Assembly (NCBI GenBank): GCA_910579395.1
Contig: CAJTUC010000003.1
Location: 1 to 64,000 of the forward strand
Length of the DNA stretch: 64,000 bases
From: an uncultured Lachnospiraceae bacterium
Lineage (GTDB): Bacteria; Bacillota; Clostridia; Lachnospirales; Lachnospiraceae
Direction: 5' to 3'
This document shows positions 32,147 to 41,235 of this stretch, in pieces; position 1 is the stretch's first letter; each line of letters opens with the position of its first letter. The notes under the pieces are model-generated. The model was given only the letters and a program-made list of their open reading frames with translations, had not been told where the DNA came from and did no database searches. The position numbers and the translations under genes are program-made.

Positions 32147-33340
32147 ATGGAAAAACCGGCAATCGAGGGCGGAAGCCCTGTCAGGGAACAGAAAATTTAT
32201 TATGGACATCAGTATATTGACGAGGCAGATATTCAGGCGGTAGTGGACGTGCTGCGGAGCGATTATCTGACCTGCGGACCCAAGATCGCGGAGCTTGAAA
32301 AAAAGCTTTGTGACCTCACGGGTGCGAAATATGCGGTGGTATGCAGCAATGGAACGGCGGCGCTTCATATTGCCTGTCTGGCAGCGGGAGTCGGTGCGGG
32401 GGATGAAGTCATCACAACGCCGATTACTTTTGCAGCTTCGGCAAACTGCGCATTGTACTGCGGTGCGCGGCCTGTTTTTGCGGATATCAATGCAGAGACT
32501 TATAACATTGATCCGGCATCGGTAGAAAAGTGTGTGACGGAAAAAACGAAAGCAGTCGTGGCAGTGGATTATACCGGGCAGTCGGTGGAACTGGACGAGT
32601 TGTTACAGATTTGTCATGAAAAGAAGCTGGTCCTGATCGAGGACGGCGCACATGTCATCGGTACGGAATATAAAGGAAGAAAAAATGGTTCTATTGCGGA
32701 CATGACCATGTTCAGTTTTCATCCGGTCAAGACCGTGACCGCCGGGGAAGGCGGGGCTATTTTAACGAACAGCGAGGAATATTATCAAAAACTGCTGCTG
32801 TATCGTGCCCATGGAATTACGCGGGACGAAAGGCTTTTGGAACATCCTTCCGATGGCCCGTGGTATTATGAGCAGCTTGTTCTCGGTTATAATTACCGGA
32901 TAACGGATATGCAGGCGGCGCTTTTGATCAGCCAGTTGGATAAACTGGAGATGTTCAGCCGTCGGAGAAAAGAAATTGTTGCCCGTTATAATGAAGCTTT
33001 TTCTAAAATTTCGGGGATTTTCGTGCAGAAAGAAATACCGGAATCGGATACAACGAGACATTTGTATATTCTGCGGATAAAACCGGAAGAATTTTCCATT
33101 GACAGAAGGAAATTTTTTGATGCGCTGGAGGCGGAAAATGTATGCTGCAACGTGCATTATATTCCGACTTACTACTTCCCGTATTACGAGAAACTGGGAT
33201 ATCAAAAAGGTATCTGCCCGAATGCGGAAAAGCTGTATGAGGAGATCATAACGCTTCCGCTCTACTATGCGATGAGCGATGCGGATGTTGAGAGCGTCAT
33301 CGAGGCAGTTGGAAAGATTGCAGCGTATTATCATCTGTAA
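32147..33340 (+). CDS. pseC: UDP-4-amino-4,6-dideoxy-N-acetyl-beta-L-altrosamine transaminase
   Basis: PseC aminates the PseB product with PLP and glutamate. The 397-residue DegT-type enzyme shows GPKIAELEKKL, SNGTAALHIA, EDGAHVIGTEYKG and the Schiff-base lysine in SFHPVKTVTAGEGG (Lys195), all as in PseC. GGGAGGAG sets the start at 32147. The leader shares the 12-mer GCAGGTTGAGAG with the rmlD leader. A long-hairpin element begins ten bases after its stop. Confidence 0.94.
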   Translation: MEKPAIEGGSPVREQKIYYGHQYIDEADIQAVVDVLRSDYLTCGPKIAELEKKLCDLTGAKYAVVCSNGTAALHIACLAAGVGAGDEVITTPITFAASANCALYCGARPVFADINAETYNIDPASVEKCVTEKTKAVVAVDYTGQSVELDELLQICHEKKLVLIEDGAHVIGTEYKGRKNGSIADMTMFSFHPVKTVTAGEGGAILTNSEEYYQKLLLYRAHGITRDERLLEHPSDGPWYYEQLVLGYNYRITDMQAALLISQLDKLEMFSRRRKEIVARYNEAFSKISGIFVQKEIPESDTTRHLYILRIKPEEFSIDRRKFFDALEAENVCCNVHYIPTYYFPYYEKLGYQKGICPNAEKLYEEIITLPLYYAMSDADVESVIEAVGKIAAYYHL

Positions 33341-33350
33341 AAGGGTGCGT

Positions 33351-33584
33351 TGTTGAACTGTCTTTGTCAGGCGCGGGTCTTGAGCGGGCATGGGCGAAGG
33401 GAAAAGTTTCCTCTGAGCGGCACGCTTCCGCTCCACTGAAAAAGCGTAGCGGACACTAAGGATTTCGGCGTCGTAAACTCCTTGAAATCCAAGTGCCGAC
33501 GTTTTTCAAAGGGCCGCTCAGAGGAAATCTTTTCCCTTCGCCCATGCCCGCCCAAGACCCGCGCCCGACAGAGACAGTTCAACA
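33351..33584 (-). repeat. long-hairpin element, copy 2 (about 71-nt arms, core reversed)
   Basis: The arms at 33351-33421 and 33513-33584 are complementary over about 70 bases with only a few mismatches and a one-base bulge. The core reads, on the minus strand, ACGTCGGCACTT ... CTTAGTGTCCGCTACGCT ... GGAAGCGT, matching the plus-strand cores of the copies at 12563 and 52575. GGATTTC / GAAATCC extends the internal hairpin here. Arm sequences are unrelated to those of the other copies. It lies between pseC and a GT2 gene. Confidence 0.85.
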
Positions 33585-33606
33585 GACAGCGCCGGGAAAG
33601 GAAACT

Positions 33607-34638
33607 ATGAAATTGTCAATTATTGTTCCTGTCTATAATATGGCGGCGGACGGCAAGCTGGAATATTGCCTGGAATCGTTGGTGCATCAGACGATTGGTG
33701 ATTATGAGATTATTGCGGTCGATGACTGCTCTACGGATGCTTCGATGGAGATTTTGTCTGCTTATGAAAAGCGGTATCCGGAGAAGTTCCGTGCAGTTCA
33801 TTCTGCGGTCAATAAAAAGCAGGGCGGTGCGAAGAATATCGGAATGGATCTTGCGAAGGGTGAATGGATTGGGTTTATTGACAGCGATGACTGGGTCACG
33901 CCGGATTTTTATGAACGGCTGATTCGCAAAGGAGAAGAGACCGGAGCGGATATGGTCGGCTGTGATTATCATTTGACGGATAAGCACAGTATGGAAATCG
34001 GGCAGGTCGTGCATAACAATAAAAAAGAGCAGACAGGGACTCTGAATGAGGAGAAATATAAGTCACTGTTGGTGGACAGCGGCAGCCTGGTCGTAAAAGT
34101 TTACCGACGGGAAATCGTCATCGACCATCCGAGCCGTTTCCCGGAGGGCATTTTTTATGAAGATAATGCGTTGGGAAATTCTTGGATGCTGCGGGCAAAG
34201 CATTTTGAATATATCGAGGAACCGTTGTATTATTATTATCAGCATGATACGTCAACGGTACATACGATCACACAGAAGCGTTGTGAGGACCGTATGGAGG
34301 CCGGGCGGCTCATGCTGAAGGAAGCGGAGCAGTATCAATATCTGGGAAAATATCGAGCGGAAATGGAATTTAATTTTACGGTTCTTTTTTATGTGAATAC
34401 GCTTTTTACCTATATGCAGGGCGTGAAGCCTGTAAAATATGGATTTGTGAAAGCACTGGGAGATGAAATGAAGCAAAGTTTCCCGGATTTTCAGGAAAAT
34501 CCTTATTATCGGGAAAGGGTACATGCAGAAGAAAAGAAACTGGTCGGGATGCAGATGCGTTCAACCGCATGGTTTATATTATATTATAAATTATTATGGG
34601 GATACCGTAATTTCAGGAAGCGGATAGCCGGCCGTTAA
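33607..34638 (+). CDS. GT2 glycosyltransferase
   Basis: A transferase of 343 residues with KLSIIVPVYNMAADGKLEYCLESL, AVDDCSTDASM, GGAKNIGMDLAKGEW and GFIDSDDWVTPDFY. The acceptor-side YEDNALGNSWM block follows. GGGAAAGGA precedes ATG 33607. In-frame codons further upstream lie inside the hairpin element and are discarded. Its place between pse genes makes transfer of, or onto, a Pse-containing unit possible, but GT2 members usually act on common hexoses. Confidence 0.85.
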   Translation: MKLSIIVPVYNMAADGKLEYCLESLVHQTIGDYEIIAVDDCSTDASMEILSAYEKRYPEKFRAVHSAVNKKQGGAKNIGMDLAKGEWIGFIDSDDWVTPDFYERLIRKGEETGADMVGCDYHLTDKHSMEIGQVVHNNKKEQTGTLNEEKYKSLLVDSGSLVVKVYRREIVIDHPSRFPEGIFYEDNALGNSWMLRAKHFEYIEEPLYYYYQHDTSTVHTITQKRCEDRMEAGRLMLKEAEQYQYLGKYRAEMEFNFTVLFYVNTLFTYMQGVKPVKYGFVKALGDEMKQSFPDFQENPYYRERVHAEEKKLVGMQMRSTAWFILYYKLLWGYRNFRKRIAGR

Positions 34639-34661
34639 AGCGGGCGGAGCAGTATAAAGAT

Positions 34662-36935
34662 ATGAAAACAGGAGGCATACAGTACTACATGAAGATAACA
34701 GCCAAATCGAAAGTCCTATATTTAATCGGTGTATGCTGCATCATTTTTTTATTATGGCTTGGAAATGAAGGCGATAATCCGCTGGCTTATCTGGGCTCGG
34801 AACTGCAATATTCTTTTGGTGTGCTGGATTCCAATAATGCGCTTGTGATCAGGGATTCTGTCGCGCGTTCCGGCATTGTGGCGAGTACGCCGCAGATTGT
34901 TGTAAATCGTGGAACATACACAATAAATTTTGATTATATAACGGATACGGAGGGAAATGCCGTAGAATTGTGGGAGCAGGGCAGTAAGGTCGCTGGCTGG
35001 ACATTGCAACCGACGCAGACCCGTTTTTCGCAGGAATTTACGTTGGCAAAGGATGCGAAGCAGTTATCAGTCAGGCTGAATTATGAAGGAACAGGTTCTT
35101 TTACGATTCAGCGGTTAGAACTTGCACCCAGAACTTTTTTTTATACAGATACTTATTTTATGATTCTGCTGTTTGTGCTGCTGAATGCGGCCGGATACTT
35201 TTTGTATCAGAGGCATTTACAGAAGCCCATCGCGCAGGAAAAGCTGGTGGATGCCTGTATTATCGCCGGCGTTGCGCTGTTGGCGATGTCGCCGATGTTT
35301 TCCACCTACCTTTATAACGGCGATGACCTGTGTTATCATTTGGCGCGGATGGAGGGAATCAAAGACTGTATTCTGGATGGGCAGATACCGGCCATTATTA
35401 TGCCTGATGCCCTGAAGGGGAACGGTTATCTCAATGCGATGTACCCGTATTTATTTTTGTATATTGGCGCTTTTCTGCGAATCTGCCGGGTATCTATCGG
35501 ATTATCTTATAAAATGGTGGTTTTTCTGGCTAATCTCGGTTCGGCGCTGTGCGCTTATTATGCTTTTAAGTCGGTATCAAAATCCCGCCGGGCGGTCATT
35601 CTGGCGGTGGTCTTGTATACGTTGATGCCATATCGTTTTACGAATATTTTCTCCAGAGGGGATTTGGGAGAGACGCTGGCGCTCACTTTCTGGCCGCTTG
35701 TCATCGTGGGTATGTATCATATTCTGCTCGGTGACAGGAAAAAATGGTATTTTCTGGTGCTCGGTTTCAGCGGTATTTTGCAGAGCCACATATTGAGCGT
35801 GATGTTTGTCATGGGATTCTGCGTAATCTCCTGCCTGGTTTATGTGGTGAACGTATGGAAGGAAAAGCGATATGTCGAGATTGGAAAGGCAGCAGGTATG
35901 GCTGTGCTGCTGAATTTATGGTTCCTTGTTCCTTTCCTTTATTATTATTTTCAAGAATCACTGGGAACAGAACTTTTGCGGTGGAGCGGTTATTTTGACC
36001 AGTCTATCAATCCGTCCAACTTTGCGCAGTCCATCAGTTTGTATAATAAGCAGTATTTTTCATTGGGCCTGCCGCTGCTTGGCTGTATCGGAATCGGTGT
36101 GCTGTATCTGGTGTGTGAAAAGAAAAAGAACGAGACCAGGCTGGATAGATATCTGGGCTTTTTATTGATTCTGGGTGTAGTTCTCTGCTGGATGACAACG
36201 GGATATTTTCCGAGTATGGAGATGCGTAAGAATGGATTCCTGGATTCCATTATGACGATGCTGCAGTTCCCATGGAGATTCCTTGGACCTGCCTGTACCT
36301 GTTTTTTATTTGTGGGTGTTCTTTGGCTGGACAAATCGGAAATTTTGAAACCGTACCGAAATTTAATTTTCGCATTGTTCATTGGCTTGAATCTGCTGAC
36401 GGTGCAGACCATTCCGACGGATAATATTCATATGCCGTACAGCAGTGCGGCGGCGACGGCATCCAAAGGTCATGACAGTAAAATGGCGGCTAATATTGGT
36501 ATTTTTTATCCGCATGAATGGCGTCTTGACGGGATTACGGATGATAGACTGATGACGAGTGTGCTCGTGTCTGACTTAGACCATGTTAATGTCACAAATT
36601 ACAGAAAAGCCGGAACAAAGGCGGTGGCGGTCTATACGGCGGATGCGGAAGGAAATTATCTGGAAATGCCGATTTTGAATTATGCGGGGTACCGGGCCTA
36701 TGATGAGAACGGAAAAAGATTGGAGATTCTTGAAGGAGATGATCATCGTATCCGAGTTATTCTGAACGGGGACGGGAAAGAGCATGAAGTTTATGTGCGG
36801 TTTGGGCCGGTTGCAGGGTTCCTGATAGCGGCATTAATATCTCTGCTGACGGTAGTGGGGACAGGGTATTGGTGGTGGCGGAAGCGCTTTACACCTATAA
36901 AGGCTTCTGGTATAACAGAAATAACAAAAGAATAA
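34662..36935 (+). CDS. large membrane protein with PTPS-related GT-C-like domain
   Basis: A protein of about 757 residues. One N-terminal helix (about 17-35) and an extracytoplasmic beta-rich region (about 45-155) precede about 11 helices (160-610). A final extracytoplasmic part and last helix (about 725-745) follow. The first large loop has YNGDDLCYHLARMEGIKD and GQIPAIIMPDALKGNGYLNAMYP, the pattern of the 6-pyruvoyl-tetrahydropterin-synthase-related membrane family (YfhO-like, GT-C fold). A glycan-modifying role is inferred. ATG 34689 is an alternative start. Confidence 0.65.
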   Translation: MKTGGIQYYMKITAKSKVLYLIGVCCIIFLLWLGNEGDNPLAYLGSELQYSFGVLDSNNALVIRDSVARSGIVASTPQIVVNRGTYTINFDYITDTEGNAVELWEQGSKVAGWTLQPTQTRFSQEFTLAKDAKQLSVRLNYEGTGSFTIQRLELAPRTFFYTDTYFMILLFVLLNAAGYFLYQRHLQKPIAQEKLVDACIIAGVALLAMSPMFSTYLYNGDDLCYHLARMEGIKDCILDGQIPAIIMPDALKGNGYLNAMYPYLFLYIGAFLRICRVSIGLSYKMVVFLANLGSALCAYYAFKSVSKSRRAVILAVVLYTLMPYRFTNIFSRGDLGETLALTFWPLVIVGMYHILLGDRKKWYFLVLGFSGILQSHILSVMFVMGFCVISCLVYVVNVWKEKRYVEIGKAAGMAVLLNLWFLVPFLYYYFQESLGTELLRWSGYFDQSINPSNFAQSISLYNKQYFSLGLPLLGCIGIGVLYLVCEKKKNETRLDRYLGFLLILGVVLCWMTTGYFPSMEMRKNGFLDSIMTMLQFPWRFLGPACTCFLFVGVLWLDKSEILKPYRNLIFALFIGLNLLTVQTIPTDNIHMPYSSAAATASKGHDSKMAANIGIFYPHEWRLDGITDDRLMTSVLVSDLDHVNVTNYRKAGTKAVAVYTADAEGNYLEMPILNYAGYRAYDENGKRLEILEGDDHRIRVILNGDGKEHEVYVRFGPVAGFLIAALISLLTVVGTGYWWWRKRFTPIKASGITEITKE

Positions 36936-36937
36936 CA

Positions 36938-38026
36938 TCATAAATCCGCTAATGCGGCCGCAATCCGATAAGAACCTTTGCCATCCAGAAAAGCTCTCAT
37001 ACGCTGGGAGCTTTTTTTGCGTTCTGCATAAGAATCTCTATGATGAGTCAGGAAGGCTATCAGGGCATCGCAGGCTGCTTCTAAAGAAGAACAGGCATCT
37101 CCTGCATAGGGGATGATCTGAACATCCGAAAAAGTTTTAACGGCGCTCAGCTGATTATCCGCCGTCGTGAAGCTGACAGAGGGTACGCCGACGGCGCAAA
37201 GCTCATATAATGTCGTCCCCCCCGCAGAAATCCCAAGGTCGCATTGGCACATGAGAGCGGCCATATCCTGTACATTCGTGTGGATATGGATAGTGGGATA
37301 AAGCGATGCTAAATGTTCCAGTTCCTGAAAATGGGAATTCAGGCGGCTTGTGATAACATGATAGTTCAGGCTTGGCAGAAAGCCTTTGGAATGATCGGAA
37401 GATGCTGCATGGCTGTCGGCGGTATGATTGTTTTTCTTGGCAAAAATTTTATGAAGCAGTGTTCCGATGACATTGCATGCATCGGTTCCTCCGGCAGAAA
37501 GCAGAACATTTCGAACTTCTGATTTTACTTCATAAGAAACATTTTGAAACTGTTCTCGAAGGGGCGTATAAGCTGCGCCAGTCAATTTGCAATCCGCTTT
37601 ATGATAGCAGGCGGGTTCTCGTGCAACATCATAATTAATAATCAGATCCGCAGGATAATCGAAAGCGAGCAGATCATCCAGATAAGCGACACGACAAATC
37701 TTCTGAAGTTCCGACAAATAGGTTTCCGTCACAAAATAAGAATCGATAAAGAGCCAGAAAGCATTTTGAGGCATATCCTTCAGAAGCGGTCGTAAGGACG
37801 GAAGTTCGCTTTCCAAAGCCTGATAATTGCTGTGAAGGCAGATGATGGAAAATTCCGAGGGAGAGGCAAAGCGCTCTTCTAAAAGCGATACACTTTTTTC
37901 ATCGGAGACAAGAAAAGATACTTCCATGAAAAGAGATCTGCAGGCTCTTGCAATGGATAAACAGCGCATAATATGCCCGGTTGCGATTTGTTCGTTCCCA
38001 TCGGTTCTAAAATAAACAGCAGACAT
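36938..38026 (-). CDS. pseG: UDP-2,4-diacetamido-2,4,6-trideoxy-beta-L-altropyranose hydrolase
   Basis: PseG removes UDP from the diacetamido sugar to give the substrate of PseI. The 362-residue GT-B-like protein begins MSAVYFRTDGNEQIATGHIMRCL, containing the catalytic histidine (His18), and later has SAGGTTLYELCAVGVPSVSF. It is transcribed against all its pse neighbours and ends two bases from the preceding gene's stop, so it is convergent with it and divergent from pseF. A less conserved insert rich in His/Ser/Asn lies near residues 195-220. Confidence 0.92.
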   Translation of the reverse strand: MSAVYFRTDGNEQIATGHIMRCLSIARACRSLFMEVSFLVSDEKSVSLLEERFASPSEFSIICLHSNYQALESELPSLRPLLKDMPQNAFWLFIDSYFVTETYLSELQKICRVAYLDDLLAFDYPADLIINYDVAREPACYHKADCKLTGAAYTPLREQFQNVSYEVKSEVRNVLLSAGGTDACNVIGTLLHKIFAKKNNHTADSHAASSDHSKGFLPSLNYHVITSRLNSHFQELEHLASLYPTIHIHTNVQDMAALMCQCDLGISAGGTTLYELCAVGVPSVSFTTADNQLSAVKTFSDVQIIPYAGDACSSLEAACDALIAFLTHHRDSYAERKKSSQRMRAFLDGKGSYRIAAALADL

Positions 38027-38115
38027 GATAAAATCCTTTCTGTGGGCTTTACCTGCTTTAGAAGAGATAAGACAAAGCAGGCGTCTGGTTTGATTTTATC
38101 ATGAATGGATATTCT

Positions 38116-38144
38116 ATGCAAAGAAAAGTGTGGTATGCTATAAT
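38116..38144 (+). promoter_or_regulatory. extended -10 promoter for pseF-pseI
   Basis: ATGCAA and TATAAT are separated by 17 bases, with TG one base before the -10 box (TATGCTATAAT). A GAATTGC-GGT-GCAATTC hairpin follows in the leader. Confidence 0.6.
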
Positions 38145-38259
38145 AGACGCAGGACTATCGCCCAGCGTCACGCAGACTTGGAGGTTTGTGTTTCGGGAAT
38201 TGCGGTGCAATTCTTGCATAACCGGCGGCGTTTGCTGTTTTACGAAGGAGGTATTTCAA

Positions 38260-38949
38260 ATGAACGAATCATCCATTGCAATCATTACCGCAAGAGGCGG
38301 AAGCAAGCGGATTCCACATAAAAATATAAAGGATTTCTGTGGGAAGCCCATTATCACCTATTCCATCGAAGCAGCTCTTCATTCAGAGCTGTTTACGGAA
38401 GTCATGGTGTCTACCGATGACGAAGAAATTGCCCGAATTGCGAGGCAGGCCGGGGCGAAGGTGCCTTTCATGCGAAGCAGCGAAAATGCGGGAGACTATG
38501 CGTCAACGGATGATGTGCTCATGGAAGTATTAAACTGGTATCGGGAGCAGGGAAAAGAATTTGAGACATTTTGCTGTTTATATCCAACGGCACCTTTTAT
38601 CACGGAGCAGAAGCTGCAGAAGGCAATGCAGATGCTCGAAAAGGCAGATTCCGTTATGCCGGTGGTGGCATTTTCCTATCCGCCACAGCGGTGTGTAGTC
38701 CTGAATGAACAGGGAGAACTGCGCATGAAATGGCCGGAATATGCCAGGACACGTTCTCAGGATCTGGAGCCGTATTACCATGACTGCGGGCAGTTCTACT
38801 GCTGTCGGACGAAGCCTTTTCTGGAATACGGAACTACCGACCTGCCGCATATGGTTCCTATGTTCGTCAGTGAGCTGGAGGTACAGGATATCGACAACCC
38901 GGATGACTGGGAGATTGCGGAACTGAAATACCGGAAGATGATAGGTTGA
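38260..38949 (+). CDS. pseF: pseudaminic acid cytidylyltransferase
   Basis: PseF activates pseudaminic acid with CTP to CMP-Pse. The 229-residue protein shows the CMP-sugar synthetase P-loop-like ARGGSKRIPHKN (11-22), STDDEEIA, CLYPTAPF and the substrate region YYHDCGQFYCCRTKPF, ending in DIDNPDDWEIAELKY. GAAGGAGG at 38244-38251 fixes ATG 38260; upstream codons in frame are not used. pseI follows ten or so bases later. Confidence 0.93.
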   Translation: MNESSIAIITARGGSKRIPHKNIKDFCGKPIITYSIEAALHSELFTEVMVSTDDEEIARIARQAGAKVPFMRSSENAGDYASTDDVLMEVLNWYREQGKEFETFCCLYPTAPFITEQKLQKAMQMLEKADSVMPVVAFSYPPQRCVVLNEQGELRMKWPEYARTRSQDLEPYYHDCGQFYCCRTKPFLEYGTTDLPHMVPMFVSELEVQDIDNPDDWEIAELKYRKMIG

Positions 38950-38970
38950 GAGAAAGGCATGGTTTTTAAA
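38944..38970 (+). repeat. recurrent ribosome-site leader before pseI
   Basis: GGTTGAGAGAAAGGC followed by ATGGTTTTTAAA is nearly the same as 5254-5281 before rmlD, which supports ATG 38971 rather than 38959 as the start. Its first bases overlap the end of pseF. Confidence 0.6.
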
Positions 38971-40020
38971 ATGAAAAAAGAGTTTAAAATCGGGAAAAAG
39001 ACAGTTGGAGAGAATCATCCGGTATTCTGCGTTGCAGAAATGTCGGGCAATCATTTAAAAGATTACGGAAGGGCTGTGGAAATCATTTATGCGGCAAAAG
39101 AAGCCGGAGCCGATGCCGTTAAATTGCAGACTTATACGGCGGACAGCCTTTCTCTTGACTGTGATAGCGAATACTTTCAAAACCATGGCGGCCTGTGGGA
39201 TGGTATGACGGAATATCAACTTTATGAGGAAGCGTCTACGCCCTGGGAATGGCAGCCGAAATTGAAGGAACTTGCGGAGAGCCTTGGGATGGAATGCTTT
39301 TCCTCGCCTTTTGACGCTCCTTCCGTGGAATTCATGAAAAACTGCGGTATGCCGGCTTATAAGGTAGCTTCTTATGAAATCAACGATATCCCTCTGATTC
39401 GTCAGATTGCGGCGCAGCAGAAACCGGTGATCATTGCGACCGGCATCGCGCATCTGGAAGATATTGAGAGGGCTTTAAAAGTCTGCCGGGAAGAAGGAAA
39501 CGAAGAAGTAATGCTTTTAAAATGCGTCTCTGCATACCCGACACCCTACGAGGATATCAATCTGGCAATGATTCCGACTTTGGCCAAAACTTATGGGTGC
39601 CTGGTCGGCCTGTCCGACCATTCAATGGGAAGTGTCGTACCGATTGGCGCTGTGCCGCTCGGCATCAAAATGGTAGAAAAGCATCTAACGCTGCGGCGTG
39701 CCGATGGCGGCCCGGATGGCGCCTTTTCCATGGAGCCGGAAGAGTTCAAAGAGATGGTAGACAGCATCCGTATCGTAGAAAAAGCGCTCGGTGCATCCGC
39801 ATACGGCTTGACCGGAAAGCAGGAAAAGGAGCGGAACGGTTCCCGTTCCCTGTTTGTTGTAAAAGATATTCGGGCGGGAGAAAAGCTGACGCCTGAGAAT
39901 GTGCGTTCTATTCGGCCGGGATATGGGCTTCATACGATGTATTATGAGGAAGTTCTGGGAAAGAGTGCGCTTAGGGATATTGCGCGGGGGACGCCGCTTG
40001 CGTGGGGGATGTTTGCGTAG
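38971..40020 (+). CDS. pseI: pseudaminic acid synthase
   Basis: PseI condenses 6-deoxy-2,4-diacetamido-altrose with phosphoenolpyruvate to form pseudaminic acid. The 349-residue protein has the NeuB-type barrel (VAEMSGNHLKDYGRA, KLQTYTADS, SPFDAPSVEFM, TGIAHLEDI, SDHSMG). It also has the Pse-specific block WDGMTEYQLYEEASTPWEW and a C-terminal SAF antifreeze-like domain (RSLFVVKDIRAGEKL onward). The Pse-specific block separates it from NeuB and LegI. ATG 38971 is chosen from the leader repeat. Confidence 0.93.
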   Translation: MKKEFKIGKKTVGENHPVFCVAEMSGNHLKDYGRAVEIIYAAKEAGADAVKLQTYTADSLSLDCDSEYFQNHGGLWDGMTEYQLYEEASTPWEWQPKLKELAESLGMECFSSPFDAPSVEFMKNCGMPAYKVASYEINDIPLIRQIAAQQKPVIIATGIAHLEDIERALKVCREEGNEEVMLLKCVSAYPTPYEDINLAMIPTLAKTYGCLVGLSDHSMGSVVPIGAVPLGIKMVEKHLTLRRADGGPDGAFSMEPEEFKEMVDSIRIVEKALGASAYGLTGKQEKERNGSRSLFVVKDIRAGEKLTPENVRSIRPGYGLHTMYYEEVLGKSALRDIARGTPLAWGMFA

Positions 40021-40068
40021 GGATATGGATTTGAAATCATGTATTGCTAAATTTGGAGAGATATTCAT

Positions 40069-41219
40069 ATGACAGTAAAAGAACTCAGGGAACTCAATTA
40101 AGACGATTAGATGGTCGTATATGGGATAGAACTCATGAGGGGGATATAGATATTACTGATAATGCAGAATTGGTATATAAAATGTATGCCAGAAAGCAAA
40201 GTACTTTTTTTGTAAATAAGGTATATTCTAATTTAGGGTTGGAATTTTTAAATCTTGAACTTATACAAAAAGCGAAAAAAATGGCGGTATCCAGAGTTGA
40301 TGATCATGTATGGACAAATATGAGTGAAGAAGAAATTCTTAGAAGTTCGGGATTGATTTTAACAGATCCGGATACAGGAAAAGAAGGGATTACATTAGCG
40401 GCAATTTTGCTGTTTGGCAAGGATAATACAATCATGTCCGTACTTCCGCAATATAAAACAGACGCAATATACCGTGTAAAAAATATTGATCGATATGATG
40501 ACAGAGAAGTTATTATCACAAATCTTATTGACAGTTATAGAAAATTAATGGAATTTGGAAAGAAGCATTTGAATGATTCTTTTGTGTTGGATGGAGACCA
40601 GAATGTTAGTGCAAGAGATAAGATCTTGAGAGAAATAATATCGAATATTTTGGCGCATAGGGACTATTCCAATGCCTATACGGCCCAATTTGTTATAGAG
40701 AAAGATAGAATGTTTACCAGAAATAGTAATTTGCCACATGGCCATGGTGAATTGCAATTAAATAAATTTGAACCCTTTCCAAAGAATCCGCCGATTTCTA
40801 AAGTATTTAGAGAAATTGGATATGCCGATGAATTGGGATCTGGAATGCGCAATACTAACAAGTATACGAAATTGTATTCCGGTGGAACGCCAATATTTAT
40901 AGAGGATAATATATTTGAAATAATTATACCTATGGAAAGGGCGGCTCAAATGCAAGTTGGGCCGGAAGAAACTAACAAAGAAACTAACAAAGAAACTAAC
41001 AAAGAAACTAACAAAGAAACTAACAAAGAAATTTCCAATACAATTATTGATTTATTGAAAGCAGAACCGGAGACCACGATAAACGCGATTGCGGGGACTT
41101 TAGGCATGTCCGTGGGCGGAGTAAGATATCATATCAATAAAATGAAAAAAGCCGGACTCATTGAACATAGCGGACCGACTAAAAAAGGGAAATGGATTAT
41201 ACACAAACATAACAAATAG
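40069..41219 (+). pseudogene. Schlafen/AlbA-type ATP-binding protein, internally deleted
   Basis: ATG 40069 with a GGAGAG site encodes MTVKELRELN, the usual first residues of AlbA_2-domain proteins, and then stops. The rest continues in another frame as a long protein. It lacks the whole N-terminal AlbA/Schlafen domain (about 120 residues) but keeps the C-terminal part: DITDNAELVYKMYARKQS, KMAVSRVDDHVW, REIISNILAHRDYSNA, DELGSGMRNTNKYTK. A helix-turn-helix tail ends it. A deletion with frameshift near 40100 is the simplest reading. The linker contains a 12-bp tandem repeat. It may still give a truncated protein. Confidence 0.75.
40968..41027 (+). repeat. 12-bp tandem repeat, five copies
   Basis: Five perfect GAAACTAACAAA units encode (ETNK)5 in the linker before the helix-turn-helix of the Schlafen-type remnant. 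The unit keeps the frame, so copy number can vary without a frameshift. Confidence 0.95.
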
Positions 41220-41235
41220 GAGGTTCCCATTCTCT

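Noticed and set aside
33493..33606. N-terminal extension of the GT2 gene into the hairpin arm
   Set aside because: The extension has no homology to GT2 starts. ATG 33607 has its own ribosome site and begins the conserved IIVPVYN domain.
40968..41027. Short tandem repeat considered as a CRISPR array
   Set aside because: Units are 12 bp and contiguous with no spacers, in frame within a coding region.
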